Below, piece by piece: positions 18,081 to 26,452 of a stretch of DNA of 38,478 bases. Under the pieces are notes generated by a model, which saw nothing but the letters and a program-made list of their open reading frames with translations, was not told where the DNA came from and made no database searches. The DNA comes from Anaplasma marginale str. Florida (GTDB taxonomy: Bacteria > Pseudomonadota > Alphaproteobacteria > Rickettsiales > Anaplasmataceae). The stretch spans positions 1 to 38,478 of the forward strand of contig NZ_AFMS01000010.1 of the NCBI RefSeq assembly GCF_000215485.1, written 5' to 3'. Position 1 is the stretch's first letter, and every line of letters begins with the position of its first letter. The position numbers and the translations under genes are program-made.

Positions 18081-19150
18081 ATGTCCAAAATACGCGTTTT
18101 ACTGTTGCTGGATGTGGCTATACTGCTGCTCGTCGGTTTTGGAATCCAATACTCCTCCGCTGGCGGGCACTGGCACCCTTTTGCCAAGCACCACATGTAC
18201 GTTTGCGCAGTGTGTATACCTCTGTCTATTGCGGCGTCATTTGTCAGTGTAAAGTCGTATATGAGGTACTCATACTTGGCGTACGCCGGCGCATTTTGCC
18301 TTTTGTTGATGGTACACGTTTTTGGGCATTCAGCCATGGGTGCAACCAGGTGGCTAAAGGTGGGTGCCTTTGGCGCGCAACCATCGGAGTTTGCCAAGGT
18401 CTCCCTGATCCTCGCCTTGGCCCGATATTTTCACTGCAGAAACCCACACCGATCTCTAAGTTTACGCAATTTTACTGGGGGGATGATAATCACCCTGCCG
18501 CTGGTGCTTTCGGTGTCTAAGCAACCCAACTTGGGTACTGCGGGTATCATGTTCCTCATGGCGATGCTTATGATGTTTGTTGCTGTTGCAGATAGGCGAT
18601 ACATGGCGTGGTTTTTGTCTCTGCTGTGTGCAATGTCTCCCATAGTGTGGGGCATGCTGCACCATTATCAGAAAAACAGGCTGCTGTCCTTCTTAGACCC
18701 TGGGCGTGACCCTATGGGTATGGGGTATAATTCTTTGCAATCACAGATAGCCATAGGTTCCGGTGGAATGTACGGCAAGGGCTTTGCGAACGGTAGCCAA
18801 ACCAAATTGGGTTTCTTACCCGAGAAGCAGACCGATTTTGTTTTTCCGTTTTTAGCGAGGAGCACGGATTTGTGGGCGTGATTTTGCTGTTCGCCCTGTA
18901 CAGCATGTTGGTATACACCAGCTTATACGTTGCCTTGTGTGCGCGCTGCAACTTCAGTAGGCTAATGGCGGTGGGGATCTCTGTGTTTTTCATGCTACAC
19001 CTCTTCATCAATGTAGGCATGGTCACCGGAATTTTGCCCATAGTTGGGATTCCGCTGCCGTTTCTGTCATACGGGGGGAGCATTATGCTTACGAGTATGG
19101 TGCTTGTGGGCATACTTGCAGCCGTTGCTCGGGAGGCCCGTACTCCCTAA
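18081..19150 (+). pseudogene. rodA: rodA (peptidoglycan glycosyltransferase) with one-base frameshift
   Basis: RodA is the SEDS-family glycosyltransferase that polymerises peptidoglycan during elongation. The first frame starts at ATG 18081, seven bases after GGGGAGG, and shows [33 protein letters not shown] and [11 protein letters not shown], then loses homology and stops at 18881. The rest of RodA ([12 protein letters not shown] to GIPLPFLSYGGS) continues in another frame to 19150. Adding one T in the T5 run at 18841-18845 restores a 356-residue protein of normal length. The truncated product keeps the conserved aspartate of the DPMG segment but loses the last three or so helices. Causes could be true inactivation, sequencing error, or ribosomal -1 slippage of tRNA-Phe on TTT. 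Confidence 0.88.
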
Positions 19151-19190
19151 TGCAGCTAATATGGGCTTGATACTTTCTTCCTATGATGTA

Positions 19191-19203
19191 GACTTGTCAA
19201 GTC
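19191..19203. promoter_or_regulatory. 13-base perfect dyad upstream of ihfA
   Basis: GACTTG-T-CAAGTC is perfectly symmetric and lies 22 bases before the ihfA ATG. IHF genes are often autoregulated, but this is not an IHF consensus site, so any operator role is a guess. Confidence 0.3.
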
Positions 19204-19224
19204 TGTTGTACTTGGTGCTAAATT

Positions 19225-19521
19225 ATGGCTCAGACGCTTACGAGGGCTCGGCTTGCTGACGAGATTAACAGAGAAATCGGTATATCGCGCGAGGATGCGC
19301 TAGTACTGGTTGGGGAGATACTTGACGAGATGGTGTCGTCCCTGGTCAGAGGGGGCCTGTTAAAGATATCTTCGTTTGGCACATTCAAGGTGATAAGAAA
19401 GAAAGAGCGCATTGGCAGGAACCCAAAAACTTTGGAGCAGTTTATAGTGAAGGAACATAACACCGTTACGTTTTGTCCATCGGTAACGATGAAGCGCCTG
19501 ATCAACGGCGAAGAATCGTGA
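19225..19521 (+). CDS. ihfA: Integration host factor / HU-family DNA-binding protein, alpha-type
   Basis: This is a small histone-like protein that binds and bends DNA as a dimer. The 98-residue product has the complete HU/IHF fold: an N-terminal helical dimerisation region (LADEINREIGISREDALVLV), the FGTFKV turn and the beta-arm segment RIGRNPKT with the intercalating proline. The following MerR-type gene favours the IhfA assignment, because an ihfA-merR-tRNA-Pro order recurs in alphaproteobacteria. The start is ATG at 19225. Its TGA overlaps the GTG start of the next gene, so the two are translationally coupled. Confidence 0.9.
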   Translation: MAQTLTRARLADEINREIGISREDALVLVGEILDEMVSSLVRGGLLKISSFGTFKVIRKKERIGRNPKTLEQFIVKEHNTVTFCPSVTMKRLINGEES

Positions 19522-19892
19522 CCACTGATCTGCAAACCCGGAGTGAAGCGGACGAGGTTCGCGAGAGGGTTTTTTGCACCATTAGTGACGTAGCGAAGGA
19601 GGTTGGCGTAGAGCAATATGTGCTCAGGTTTTGGGAGAGTAAATTTCCACAGATTAACCCAATCAAGCGGCGCGGAAGAAGGCTGTACGACAGGCAAAAT
19701 GTTGCCATTATCAAAAAAATTAAGCACATGCTTTATGACAGGGGGTACACCATAAGAGGTGCGCAGCTGGAGCTAAGGCGCAAGCAAAGCATGTCAAAAA
19801 CTGTGGCGGAAGGGAGTGACGGCCTGATTCAGCTATTGCGTCGCATGACCGAAATGCGGGACATGCTGATCAAAAAACTAAACGGAATGTAG
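19518..19892 (+). CDS. MerR-family transcriptional regulator
   Basis: This 124-residue DNA-binding protein has a MerR-type winged helix-turn-helix: FCTISDVAKEVGVEQYVLRFWESKFP followed by KRRGRRLYDRQNVAIIKKIKHML. Its C-terminal part is short, with no metal-binding cysteines or effector domain, so its signal is unknown. The chosen GTG at 19518 overlaps the ihfA stop as GTGA; the frame is open further upstream but only inside ihfA. The stop TAG lies within the downstream tRNA-Pro gene, so the last codons double as the tRNA 5' acceptor strand. Confidence 0.88.
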   Translation: MTTDLQTRSEADEVRERVFCTISDVAKEVGVEQYVLRFWESKFPQINPIKRRGRRLYDRQNVAIIKKIKHMLYDRGYTIRGAQLELRRKQSMSKTVAEGSDGLIQLLRRMTEMRDMLIKKLNGM

Positions 19893-19960
19893 CGCAGCCA
19901 GGTTAGCGCGTCAGTCTGGGGGACTGGAGGTCGTGGGTTCGAATCCCGCCATTCCGACCA
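19883..19960 (+). tRNA. tRNA-Pro (GGG)
   Basis: A full cloverleaf is present: acceptor CGGAATG pairs with CATTCCG, the anticodon loop CTGGGGG gives anticodon GGG, the T-loop is TTCGAAT, and the discriminator is A. The terminal CCA is encoded at 19958-19960, unlike the other three tRNAs here. Its first ten bases overlap the end of the MerR gene, so the tRNA must be cut from the ihfA-merR transcript or have a promoter within merR. Confidence 0.95.
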
Positions 19961-20153
19961 GTATGTGTTTGCCTGTTCGGGGCTACATGTTGTGGGTCTT
20001 GTAGTTTATCTCTAATCTGTGGGCAATCCGATTATACCCGAGTTGCTGCGCTGGTATATCTGGGCCAGGCTCCCCGGTTGCGTGTATCCCGCTAGGAATG
20101 CAGATGGAGAGCCCGGCTTCACCTATTGGCGACGTTAAATAGGCTTATGTAAA

Positions 20154-21089
20154 CTAAACCCAACTGAAGATATTTGCGGCTGTGGGTATGATGTCTGTGT
20201 CTTCCTCTGTGTACACATCTTCCACAACTACTTCAAGTGCAGATTCTTCTGGTTGCGCTGAGGTTTTGCCTACCTGCTCACCCTCTGTGCGGATTTCCTC
20301 ACCTAAATCTGCCAGGTCCTCTACCACGGGAGAGTGTGCCACCTCTTGTGCTTGCTCTTCCTCATCGCTGTCGTTATTACTAGCAGGTATTGCGGCTTCA
20401 GAATCCATTGCAGGCTGCACTGCTGCAGAGCCATTCACGCTTTCTGGAAGCTGGTCCTGTGTGGTTGTTACGTCCGGCTGGCTGGCTTCCAGTGCCTGTT
20501 GTGTATCCGCAGTCTCATCGGAATTTGCAGTTTCAGTTGGAGCCGAAACTTCTATTATGGGAGCATCAACCACTTCCCGCTGTGATGTTGCTATTTCTAC
20601 CACACCTTCATCCTCATCAAAATTTTCGTCTGTAGCGTCATCAACAGCTTCTCCACGCTGCTGCATAGGTGCCCCATCGGTGCTTTGCGCGGGCACGCTA
20701 TTTTCTGCTAGTTGTAGCTGGCCACCATCTATAACAACGGAGCCTGCATATTTTGAGCCCTCTTCCGGTGGCAACAATTGGCCGTCACATCCTAATAGTT
20801 CCAACAATGGGGGGATGTCAAAAGCTATACTTGCTGTTTTTTGGTCGAAGTTTATTGTAAGCTCATGGGCGTGGGTTCCCATAAAACTGGCTACAGTGGA
20901 GCCGTCTCCTCTGACAAAAACTACCTCACTGTGTCTAGGGGAGTCTGCAATGTGGGAATAAACCTGCAGGTCCTTGCCGTGTATGGAAAAGTCATCACTG
21001 GAAATTGACACATTGTCATGTGCGTTTATGTCTGAAAAAGTCACAACAGCCGTGCTTCCATTAAGCGCGTCGTATACGTAATCGAACAT
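20154..21089 (-). CDS. Acidic orphan protein, larger member of a tandem pair
   Basis: I do not recognise this 311-residue protein. Residues 1-125 form a folded-looking beta-rich domain that begins MFDYVYD and includes VVFVRGDGSTVASF and ASIAFDIPPLLELL. Residues about 130-300 are low-complexity and very acidic, rich in Glu, Asp, Ser, Thr and Ala, and probably disordered. There is no signal peptide, membrane helix or cysteine cluster. The N-terminal domain resembles the neighbouring 136-residue protein on the same strand (shared MFD start, a VV..RDG.V.A segment and an F.I.PL..L segment). AAGG lies seven bases before the ATG at 21089. The properties would fit a secreted effector, but no secretion signal can be proven from sequence. 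Confidence 0.8.
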   Translation of the reverse strand: MFDYVYDALNGSTAVVTFSDINAHDNVSISSDDFSIHGKDLQVYSHIADSPRHSEVVFVRGDGSTVASFMGTHAHELTINFDQKTASIAFDIPPLLELLGCDGQLLPPEEGSKYAGSVVIDGGQLQLAENSVPAQSTDGAPMQQRGEAVDDATDENFDEDEGVVEIATSQREVVDAPIIEVSAPTETANSDETADTQQALEASQPDVTTTQDQLPESVNGSAAVQPAMDSEAAIPASNNDSDEEEQAQEVAHSPVVEDLADLGEEIRTEGEQVGKTSAQPEESALEVVVEDVYTEEDTDIIPTAANIFSWV

Positions 21090-21178
21090 TGTGGTACCTT
21101 AAATATTGAATGGGTGTTAGTGTTTGCGCAATTGCTTTGGTGGCATGTCACTAGAACAGTTTCTAAGCTGAGGCACTG

Positions 21179-21589
21179 CTACCACTGCAAATCTTCATCC
21201 TCGTCGAAAAAGTCATAATCTGCCATTGTGTATACCTGTACTTGGACCTCAGGGTACATTTGGCTCATCACTGGAAGAGCCTGCAGGGGATTTATGGAAA
21301 AATGTGCCTCGAGCGATTTTTTGTCTGAAGCTATATTTAACGCGATGCCTGTCAACGCGGAGTTATATATATCAGCTGTGACTTCGCCGTCCCTTCCCAG
21401 TACTACATGGCTTGTGCAATAACTCATAGGCTCTTGCGCAGGTGCGTTGCAGTGCTGTAGTGGGCTATGGCCAGCGAAAATATCACCGTTAGTGACAACC
21501 ACGTGTCCGTCACTTACGGAAAAATTACGAGACAAATCAGCGTCGTCTATGCGAAACGCTAGATCGTAAGTATTGTCGAAATCAAACAT
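21179..21589 (-). CDS. Acidic orphan protein, smaller member of a tandem pair
   Basis: This 136-residue protein of unknown function begins MFDFDNTYD and ends in an acidic tail (DFFDEDEDLQW). It aligns with the N-terminal domain of the downstream 311-residue protein, most clearly at HVVLGRDGEVTADIY against the VVFVRGDGSTVASF segment and at AHFSINPLQALP against AFDIPPLLELL. It has no membrane segment or signal peptide. The start is ATG at 21589 with AAAGG about ten bases upstream. The 89-base gap to its neighbour suggests one transcript. Confidence 0.78.
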   Translation of the reverse strand: MFDFDNTYDLAFRIDDADLSRNFSVSDGHVVVTNGDIFAGHSPLQHCNAPAQEPMSYCTSHVVLGRDGEVTADIYNSALTGIALNIASDKKSLEAHFSINPLQALPVMSQMYPEVQVQVYTMADYDFFDEDEDLQW

Positions 21590-21791
21590 AGTGCGTCGGC
21601 CTTTAATTTATTAAAACCGCGGGGATTCTAGAGAGGAGGAATTAATCTTGAGTTAACAGCGCTTTTTTCGTGCGTAACGCAACTTTGCCTGGCAGAAATA
21701 GCACCTCACTTACATGTGATGAAGGACACGCGTCCCATTCAACTGCTGACACACGATTGCATGCTTGCCTGTATTGTGTTACAAGTGACGC

Positions 21792-21878
21792 GGACGGATG
21801 GCCGAGCGGTTGAAGGCACCAGTCTTGAAAACTGACGTACGTTAGCGCGTACCGTGGGTTCGAATCCCACTCCGTCCG
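21792..21878 (+). tRNA. tRNA-Ser (TGA)
   Basis: This class II tRNA has acceptor GGACGGA pairing with TCCGTCC, G discriminator, anticodon loop CTTGAAA (anticodon TGA), a long variable arm GTACG...CGTAC and T-loop TTCGAAT. The CCA end is not encoded. It lies 36 bases before the murC start, so the two may share a transcript. Confidence 0.95.
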
Positions 21879-21914
21879 TTTTGTTCTCTAGTGCTGCTGG
21901 CTTGGAGGTGTAGT

Positions 21915-23339
21915 TTGACGGACCCTTTTGGATTGAGTCCCGGCAGCGTACTACACTTTATAGGCATTGGGGGCATCGGGATGAGTGCATTGGCGATGGC
22001 TACCCGCGATTGTGGTTACACGGTGCAGGGGAGTGATACATCTACATCCCCGATGGTGCAGGCCTTGTTAGACAAGGGAGTCCACGTAATGCCGGACCAT
22101 AGAGCAGACAATGTGCAGAATGCAGACGTCGTGGTATACTCCAACGCAATTAAGGACGACAACGTTGAGTTGCAGTCTGCAATTGCTGCGGGCAAGCTCG
22201 TTTTACGCAGAACGGAGCTGCTGTCCAAGGCGTTAGGAGCAGGGCGTACCATAGTCGTATCTGGCTCGCACGGGAAAACCTCAACGACCGGCATGATTGC
22301 CTCCATAATGGAACATGCAGGAATGGATCCTACGGTCTTTATCGGTGGAATTGCCTTCCACTATGGCAATAACTACAAAATGGGGGCCGGGGAGTGGGCT
22401 GTAGTTGAGGGCGATGAATCGGATGCCGGTTTTACGGAGCTGCCCTGTGAAATAGCTGTGGTGACAAATCTTGAGTGGGAACATCCGGACAAGTATTCAT
22501 GCTTGGAGGCCTTAGAAAGGGTATTTTCAGATTTCCTGCGCAACGTAAAAGCCGGTGGGGCCTCTGTTATGCCGAGCAGACTGTCTTTCACATTGGGCAA
22601 TGGTGCAAAGTGCAGCAAAATTACTTATGGCCTTGAAGGTGGTGATTTGCGTGCTTCCAATACCACATATATGGGTGATGCCACGGTGTTTGATATAGTG
22701 GGATTGAATGGAGAAGAGATTTGTTGTGGTGTGCGGCTGCCAGTACCGGGGCGCCACAACGTGGAAAATGCACTCGCAGCGGCTGCAGTGGCCAAGCACA
22801 TTGGTGTTGGTTGTAACTACATAAAGGCCGGGCTAGAAGGCTTTATGGGCGTTGGCAGAAGGTTTGAAATTATCGCCAATGTTGGGGGCGTTACATTTGT
22901 TGATGACTATGCACACCACCCCACTGAAATAGAAGCCTCGAGAAACGCGGCCAAGCTATCCACAACTAGCGGGCGGGTGATCGGCATATTGCAGCCACAT
23001 AGATTCACCAGGGTTCAGCACTTTTTCAAAGACTTTACAAGCGCGATTTCCAAGTTTGATTATCTGATTTTAACTGACGTATACCCTGCTGGTGAGGAGG
23101 TAATATCGGGTTGTGAGAGCCTAGACATTGTGCGCGAGATAAAAAGCCGCGGGTTCGACCAAGTCGTACATGCGAGTACGCCCGATGCAATCACAGATAT
23201 CGTTGCTTCCGTTGCTCAACCGGGAGATGTAGTAATAGCAATGGGAGCCGGCAGCATAACGGGCATAGTACGTTCTGTTGCCAACGCGTATATGGCTCAT
23301 CACAGCGTGCGCTGCCAAACAACGCAAAACTATGCATAG
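21915..23339 (+). CDS. murC: UDP-N-acetylmuramate--L-alanine ligase
   Basis: MurC adds L-alanine to UDP-MurNAc, the first peptide step of cytosolic peptidoglycan precursor synthesis. The product of 474 residues shows the N-terminal FIGIGGIGMSALA nucleotide-binding motif, the ATP loop VSGSHGKTST, EGDESDAGF, the DDYAHHPTEI signature and a complete C-terminal domain. The frame opens at GTG 21891, but the TTG at 21915 has GGAGG six bases upstream and is preferred. It is intact, in contrast to rodA in the same window. Confidence 0.95.
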   Translation: MTDPFGLSPGSVLHFIGIGGIGMSALAMATRDCGYTVQGSDTSTSPMVQALLDKGVHVMPDHRADNVQNADVVVYSNAIKDDNVELQSAIAAGKLVLRRTELLSKALGAGRTIVVSGSHGKTSTTGMIASIMEHAGMDPTVFIGGIAFHYGNNYKMGAGEWAVVEGDESDAGFTELPCEIAVVTNLEWEHPDKYSCLEALERVFSDFLRNVKAGGASVMPSRLSFTLGNGAKCSKITYGLEGGDLRASNTTYMGDATVFDIVGLNGEEICCGVRLPVPGRHNVENALAAAAVAKHIGVGCNYIKAGLEGFMGVGRRFEIIANVGGVTFVDDYAHHPTEIEASRNAAKLSTTSGRVIGILQPHRFTRVQHFFKDFTSAISKFDYLILTDVYPAGEEVISGCESLDIVREIKSRGFDQVVHASTPDAITDIVASVAQPGDVVIAMGAGSITGIVRSVANAYMAHHSVRCQTTQNYA

Positions 23340-23365
23340 CCTGGCTGCCCTTTTCCTGACTATTT

Positions 23366-24355
23366 TTACCGCACCAGCCCTATGATTTTTTTGATCTCCA
23401 CAATGTGCTTGCCGGCTAACTCCCTGGCCGCACCATTTCCCGTAGCTATTATTTTGTCCACGTATGCAACATCACGTACCAACTCCCTTATTTTTTCTCT
23501 TATGGGGGAAATTTCCCGCACCAATAGGCCTGCCAGTGCCTCTTTGAATTCTTTAGTGCCACTAGCCGCAAACTCATTACACACTTCTGCTTTAGTCATG
23601 CCAGAGAGCGCCGCAAATATATTGACCAAGTTGTGCATTTCGGGCCTCTCATCGAGGCCTTCTAACGATAGGCCCCGTATGCTATCTGTTGTGGCACGCA
23701 TGATTTTTTGAACTATGCTGTCATCATCATCATCAAGATTGATGCGTGCAGCATCTGACGCGTCAGATTTACTCATCTTCTTCTTGCCATCTCGTAGGCT
23801 CATAATTCTTGCTGAAGAATCAAGGCTAAGCGGCCTTGGAACGGGGAAATAATCCACCTTGTGCATAGCATTGAATGCCCTGGCAATATCTTGGGTAAGC
23901 TCGATATGCTGCATTTGGTCATCACCCACGGGTACCAAGGTTGCCTTGTATAGCAATATATCAGCCGCCATAAGCACTGGATACCCGTACAGCCCCATGT
24001 TCGGTGTGCTACCGCTCCGGCTTTTATCTTTGAATTGAGTCATACGATTAAGCCACCCCATGGGGGTGACACATCCGAGTATCCAGCAGAGCTCAGAATG
24101 CTCGGGTACCGAAGATTGCACAAATAGCACAGATTTTTCCGGATCAATGCCGCATGCTATATACGTGGCCAGTAAACTAATCGCCCTAGAGTGCAGTGTG
24201 GCCGTGGCCGCGTTTCCTGCGGTAAGCGCGTGAAGATCCACTACGCAGAAAAGGCACTGATCTGAACCTTGCAAGCCCACCCACCTGCGTATCGCACCCA
24301 GATAGTTGCCTAAGTGCGGTACACCACCACTAGGTTGGATACCAGAGAATATCAC
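23366..24355 (-). CDS. trpS: Tryptophan--tRNA ligase
   Basis: This class I aminoacyl-tRNA synthetase charges tRNA-Trp. The 329-residue product has the HIGH-type motif PSGGVPHLGNYLG (8-20), VDLHAL, the GDDQMQHIELT substrate region and KMSKSD (193-198), with normal length. The start is GTG at 24355, overlapping the grpE stop as GTGA, so translation is coupled to grpE. Confidence 0.96.
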   Translation of the reverse strand: MIFSGIQPSGGVPHLGNYLGAIRRWVGLQGSDQCLFCVVDLHALTAGNAATATLHSRAISLLATYIACGIDPEKSVLFVQSSVPEHSELCWILGCVTPMGWLNRMTQFKDKSRSGSTPNMGLYGYPVLMAADILLYKATLVPVGDDQMQHIELTQDIARAFNAMHKVDYFPVPRPLSLDSSARIMSLRDGKKKMSKSDASDAARINLDDDDDSIVQKIMRATTDSIRGLSLEGLDERPEMHNLVNIFAALSGMTKAEVCNEFAASGTKEFKEALAGLLVREISPIREKIRELVRDVAYVDKIIATGNGAARELAGKHIVEIKKIIGLVR

Positions 24356-24987
24356 CCCTGCTCGCTCGATGTTTTTGATACTATAACCAGCGCTGGACGC
24401 AAGACTTTTGTCTGAATTATATACCCAGCCTGTACAACTTCCAAAACCGTGCCAGCGGGCTTACTATCGTCAACAGCCTGGGTTACCGCTTTGTGAAACC
24501 TTGGATCAAACTGCTCGCCCAGGGGAGAAACCCTCGACACGCCATGGCTACTTAGCGTGCTCATGAGGCCATCCCACGTCATCTTAACGCCAGTATGCAC
24601 GTTGTCATCGTCGCTGAGGTTTTTCAAGGACGCTTCTAAATTGTCACACGAGGCGATTAAGTCACGCACGAAGTCAGAAATGGAAAGTGTTTTTGCCTCT
24701 TCTACCTCTTTTTGAACCAAGCGCCTAAGGTTTTTGCTATCCGCAACGGCTAGGCGTAGCTGATTGCGCAAATGCTCAACTTCGGCCCGGAGCTTTTCTA
24801 GCTCTAAAGAATCAGCAGCCACCCTGTGCTGCGCCTTGCCACCCACACCAGCTGCAAACTTCCCCGCGGGGCCTTGCTTCCTTCCCGCAGTAGGGTCGGG
24901 TCCGCCCTTTTGTGGTGCTCCAGCACCCGGCCCGGCCGGTGTGGCGCCCCCCTGCTGTTCGGGATCAACGCGTCTCTCTTCAGCCAT
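24352..24987 (-). CDS. grpE: Nucleotide exchange factor GrpE
   Basis: GrpE releases ADP from DnaK and so drives the Hsp70 chaperone cycle. The 211-residue product has a Gly/Pro/Ala-rich disordered N terminus (about 1-55), a long coiled coil (about 60-100, LELEKLRAEVEHLRNQLRLA), and the conserved C-terminal beta domain (GEQFDPRFHKAV, VVQAGYIIQTKVLRPALVIVSK). The start is ATG at 24987. The upstream -35 is CTTGAAA, the heat-shock sigma-32 type, which suits a chaperone gene. trpS is coupled downstream. Confidence 0.95.
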   Translation of the reverse strand: MAEERRVDPEQQGGATPAGPGAGAPQKGGPDPTAGRKQGPAGKFAAGVGGKAQHRVAADSLELEKLRAEVEHLRNQLRLAVADSKNLRRLVQKEVEEAKTLSISDFVRDLIASCDNLEASLKNLSDDDNVHTGVKMTWDGLMSTLSSHGVSRVSPLGEQFDPRFHKAVTQAVDDSKPAGTVLEVVQAGYIIQTKVLRPALVIVSKTSSEQG

Positions 24988-24999
24988 AGCTCAAAAACT

Positions 25000-25028
25000 T
25001 TTACACACGAACCTTAGGAGTATATAGT
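25000..25028 (+). promoter_or_regulatory. Candidate sigma-70 promoter of ribD
   Basis: TTTACA (25000-25005) and TATAGT (25023-25028) are separated by 17 bases and each matches the consensus at five of six positions. The predicted start is near 25035, giving a leader of about 33 bases before the ribD ATG. The -10 overlaps the -10 of the divergent grpE promoter. Confidence 0.55.
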
Positions 25029-25049
25029 AATTTTGTGTGTACATTTCAA
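25021..25049 (-). promoter_or_regulatory. Candidate promoter of grpE with heat-shock-like -35
   Basis: On the minus strand CTTGAAA (TTGAAA at 25044-25049 read leftward) and TATATA (25021-25026) are separated by 17 bases. CTTGAAA is the sigma-32 -35 consensus, but the -10 is sigma-70-like rather than CCCCAT. The predicted start near 25014 leaves a leader of about 27 bases. Confidence 0.5.
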
Positions 25050-25067
25050 GAGTAAAAGCAACACCCA

Positions 25068-26183
25068 ATGTTCGACGACGAGAGATTCATGTCCATCGCG
25101 CTCAGACTTGCGCATAGGGGGTTAGGCAATACATATCCAAACCCAACTGTAGGGTGTGTTGTGACCAACAGCGCCGGCAGTATTGTGGGTAGGGGATGGA
25201 CAGCCATGGGAGGTCGGCCCCACGCTGAGGTTGTGGCACTCAAACAGGCCGGGGAAGCGGCAGCTGGGTCTACTGTATACGTTACGCTAGAGCCGTGTTG
25301 CCACCACGGGCAAACTGGGCCGTGCACTGCCGCGCTCATCAGTGCAGGGGTGCGCAGGGTGGTTATAGCCGCGCTCGACCCCGACAAGCGGGTGTCCGGC
25401 AAGGGGGCTAGATCTCTTGCAGATTCTGGTGTGGAAGTCAAACTTGGGGTGCTGCAGCAACAGGCTGAGGAACTTAATGTGGGATTCTTCTACAGTAAGA
25501 CCAAAAGGAGGCCGTTCATTACGGTAAAGCTGGCAACCACACTTGACGGCAAAATTTCTCTGCCGAATGGCAGTGATCGGTGGATTACCAACGAGCTGAC
25601 GAGGAAGTGGGTACACAAACAAAGAGCCATGCATGATGGAATCATGGTGGGTAGCAATACTGTGGTCGCTGATGATCCCATGCTAGATTGCAGGCTTCCA
25701 GGCTTGGAAGAGCACTCTCCGATCAGGATAGTAATAGACCGCTCTGGCAAGTTATGTTCACATCATAAGGTTGTTGCTACATCTGATGTGGTGCCAACAT
25801 ATATTGCTACAGATAACGACGACCATAAAGCACTGCACGCTGTGAGATACCTCAGGATATGTGAAAGGGGTGACTTCCTTGCAGGCACCATGAATGCGCT
25901 TGCAGAGGAATTGGGAATAACCAGGTTGTTTGTTGAGGGTGGAGGTGTGCTGGTTACTGAGCTTCTTAAAAGGGGGTTGGTGGATCAGTTCATTTGGTGC
26001 AGAGCAAACAGAGTGTGCGGAGAGCAGGGCGTTGAATCTATATTGAATCTCAATGAGCTTCCGTCCGGACACTGCCACTTCTCCAGGGTAAAAACCCTAA
26101 CGTTTATGGAGGACACCGTGGATATCTTTCAAGTTTTGTTTGCCAATGAACACAGCAACACTGCCGTGCCCGTTGAGGCATAG
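25068..26183 (+). CDS. ribD: Bifunctional riboflavin deaminase/reductase RibD
   Basis: RibD performs two steps of riboflavin synthesis: deamination of the diaminopyrimidine intermediate, then NADPH-dependent reduction of the ribosyl side chain. The 371-residue product has the N-terminal deaminase with HAEVVAL (zinc H52, E54) and PCCHHGQTGPC (zinc C77 and C86), and a C-terminal reductase domain (FITVKLATTLDGKI, DGIMVGSNTV, RLFVEGGGVL). Both domains look intact and the length is normal. The start is ATG at 25068. It diverges from grpE across an 80-base promoter region. Confidence 0.96.
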   Translation: MFDDERFMSIALRLAHRGLGNTYPNPTVGCVVTNSAGSIVGRGWTAMGGRPHAEVVALKQAGEAAAGSTVYVTLEPCCHHGQTGPCTAALISAGVRRVVIAALDPDKRVSGKGARSLADSGVEVKLGVLQQQAEELNVGFFYSKTKRRPFITVKLATTLDGKISLPNGSDRWITNELTRKWVHKQRAMHDGIMVGSNTVVADDPMLDCRLPGLEEHSPIRIVIDRSGKLCSHHKVVATSDVVPTYIATDNDDHKALHAVRYLRICERGDFLAGTMNALAEELGITRLFVEGGGVLVTELLKRGLVDQFIWCRANRVCGEQGVESILNLNELPSGHCHFSRVKTLTFMEDTVDIFQVLFANEHSNTAVPVEA

Positions 26184-26240
26184 TGATGCGCACTGGTCGC
26201 GCGTGGCCGCAGGGCATGCTCGGCATGTATGGGCTTTGTG

Positions 26241-26258
26241 ATAACTTCTCCAAGTTAT
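26241..26258. terminator. AT-rich hairpin between convergent ribD and pyrG
   Basis: ATAACTT and AAGTTAT pair perfectly around a CTCC loop. It lies in the 269-base gap between the convergent ribD and pyrG ends, where a terminator is expected, but the stem is weak and lacks a T-run on either strand. The rest of the gap shows nothing. Confidence 0.25.
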
Positions 26259-26452
26259 AAGCAATGCCGCGAGTCATGAACCTCGGCGCGTTTAGTAACA
26301 GATCTTGATGAATGCTGCAAAGTGAAGGCGCAACCAAGTGCCAGCATCTTTATGTTGGCGCAACACCAGAAACATAGCATCAAAAGCCAAAATTGGGAAT
26401 TCCATGCCCCGAGCCACTATATTTTGACGAAAATTCTTGCTGCGGCACTACG

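Noticed and set aside
17801-18520. 239-codon plus-strand frame overlapping rodA
   Set aside because: It is a shadow of the rodA frame and the divergent thioredoxin-like gene, with no family resemblance.
20182-20961. Long Ser/Thr-rich plus-strand frame
   Set aside because: It is the antisense of the acidic low-complexity protein; codons for Glu, Asp and Ala read backward as Ser and Cys.
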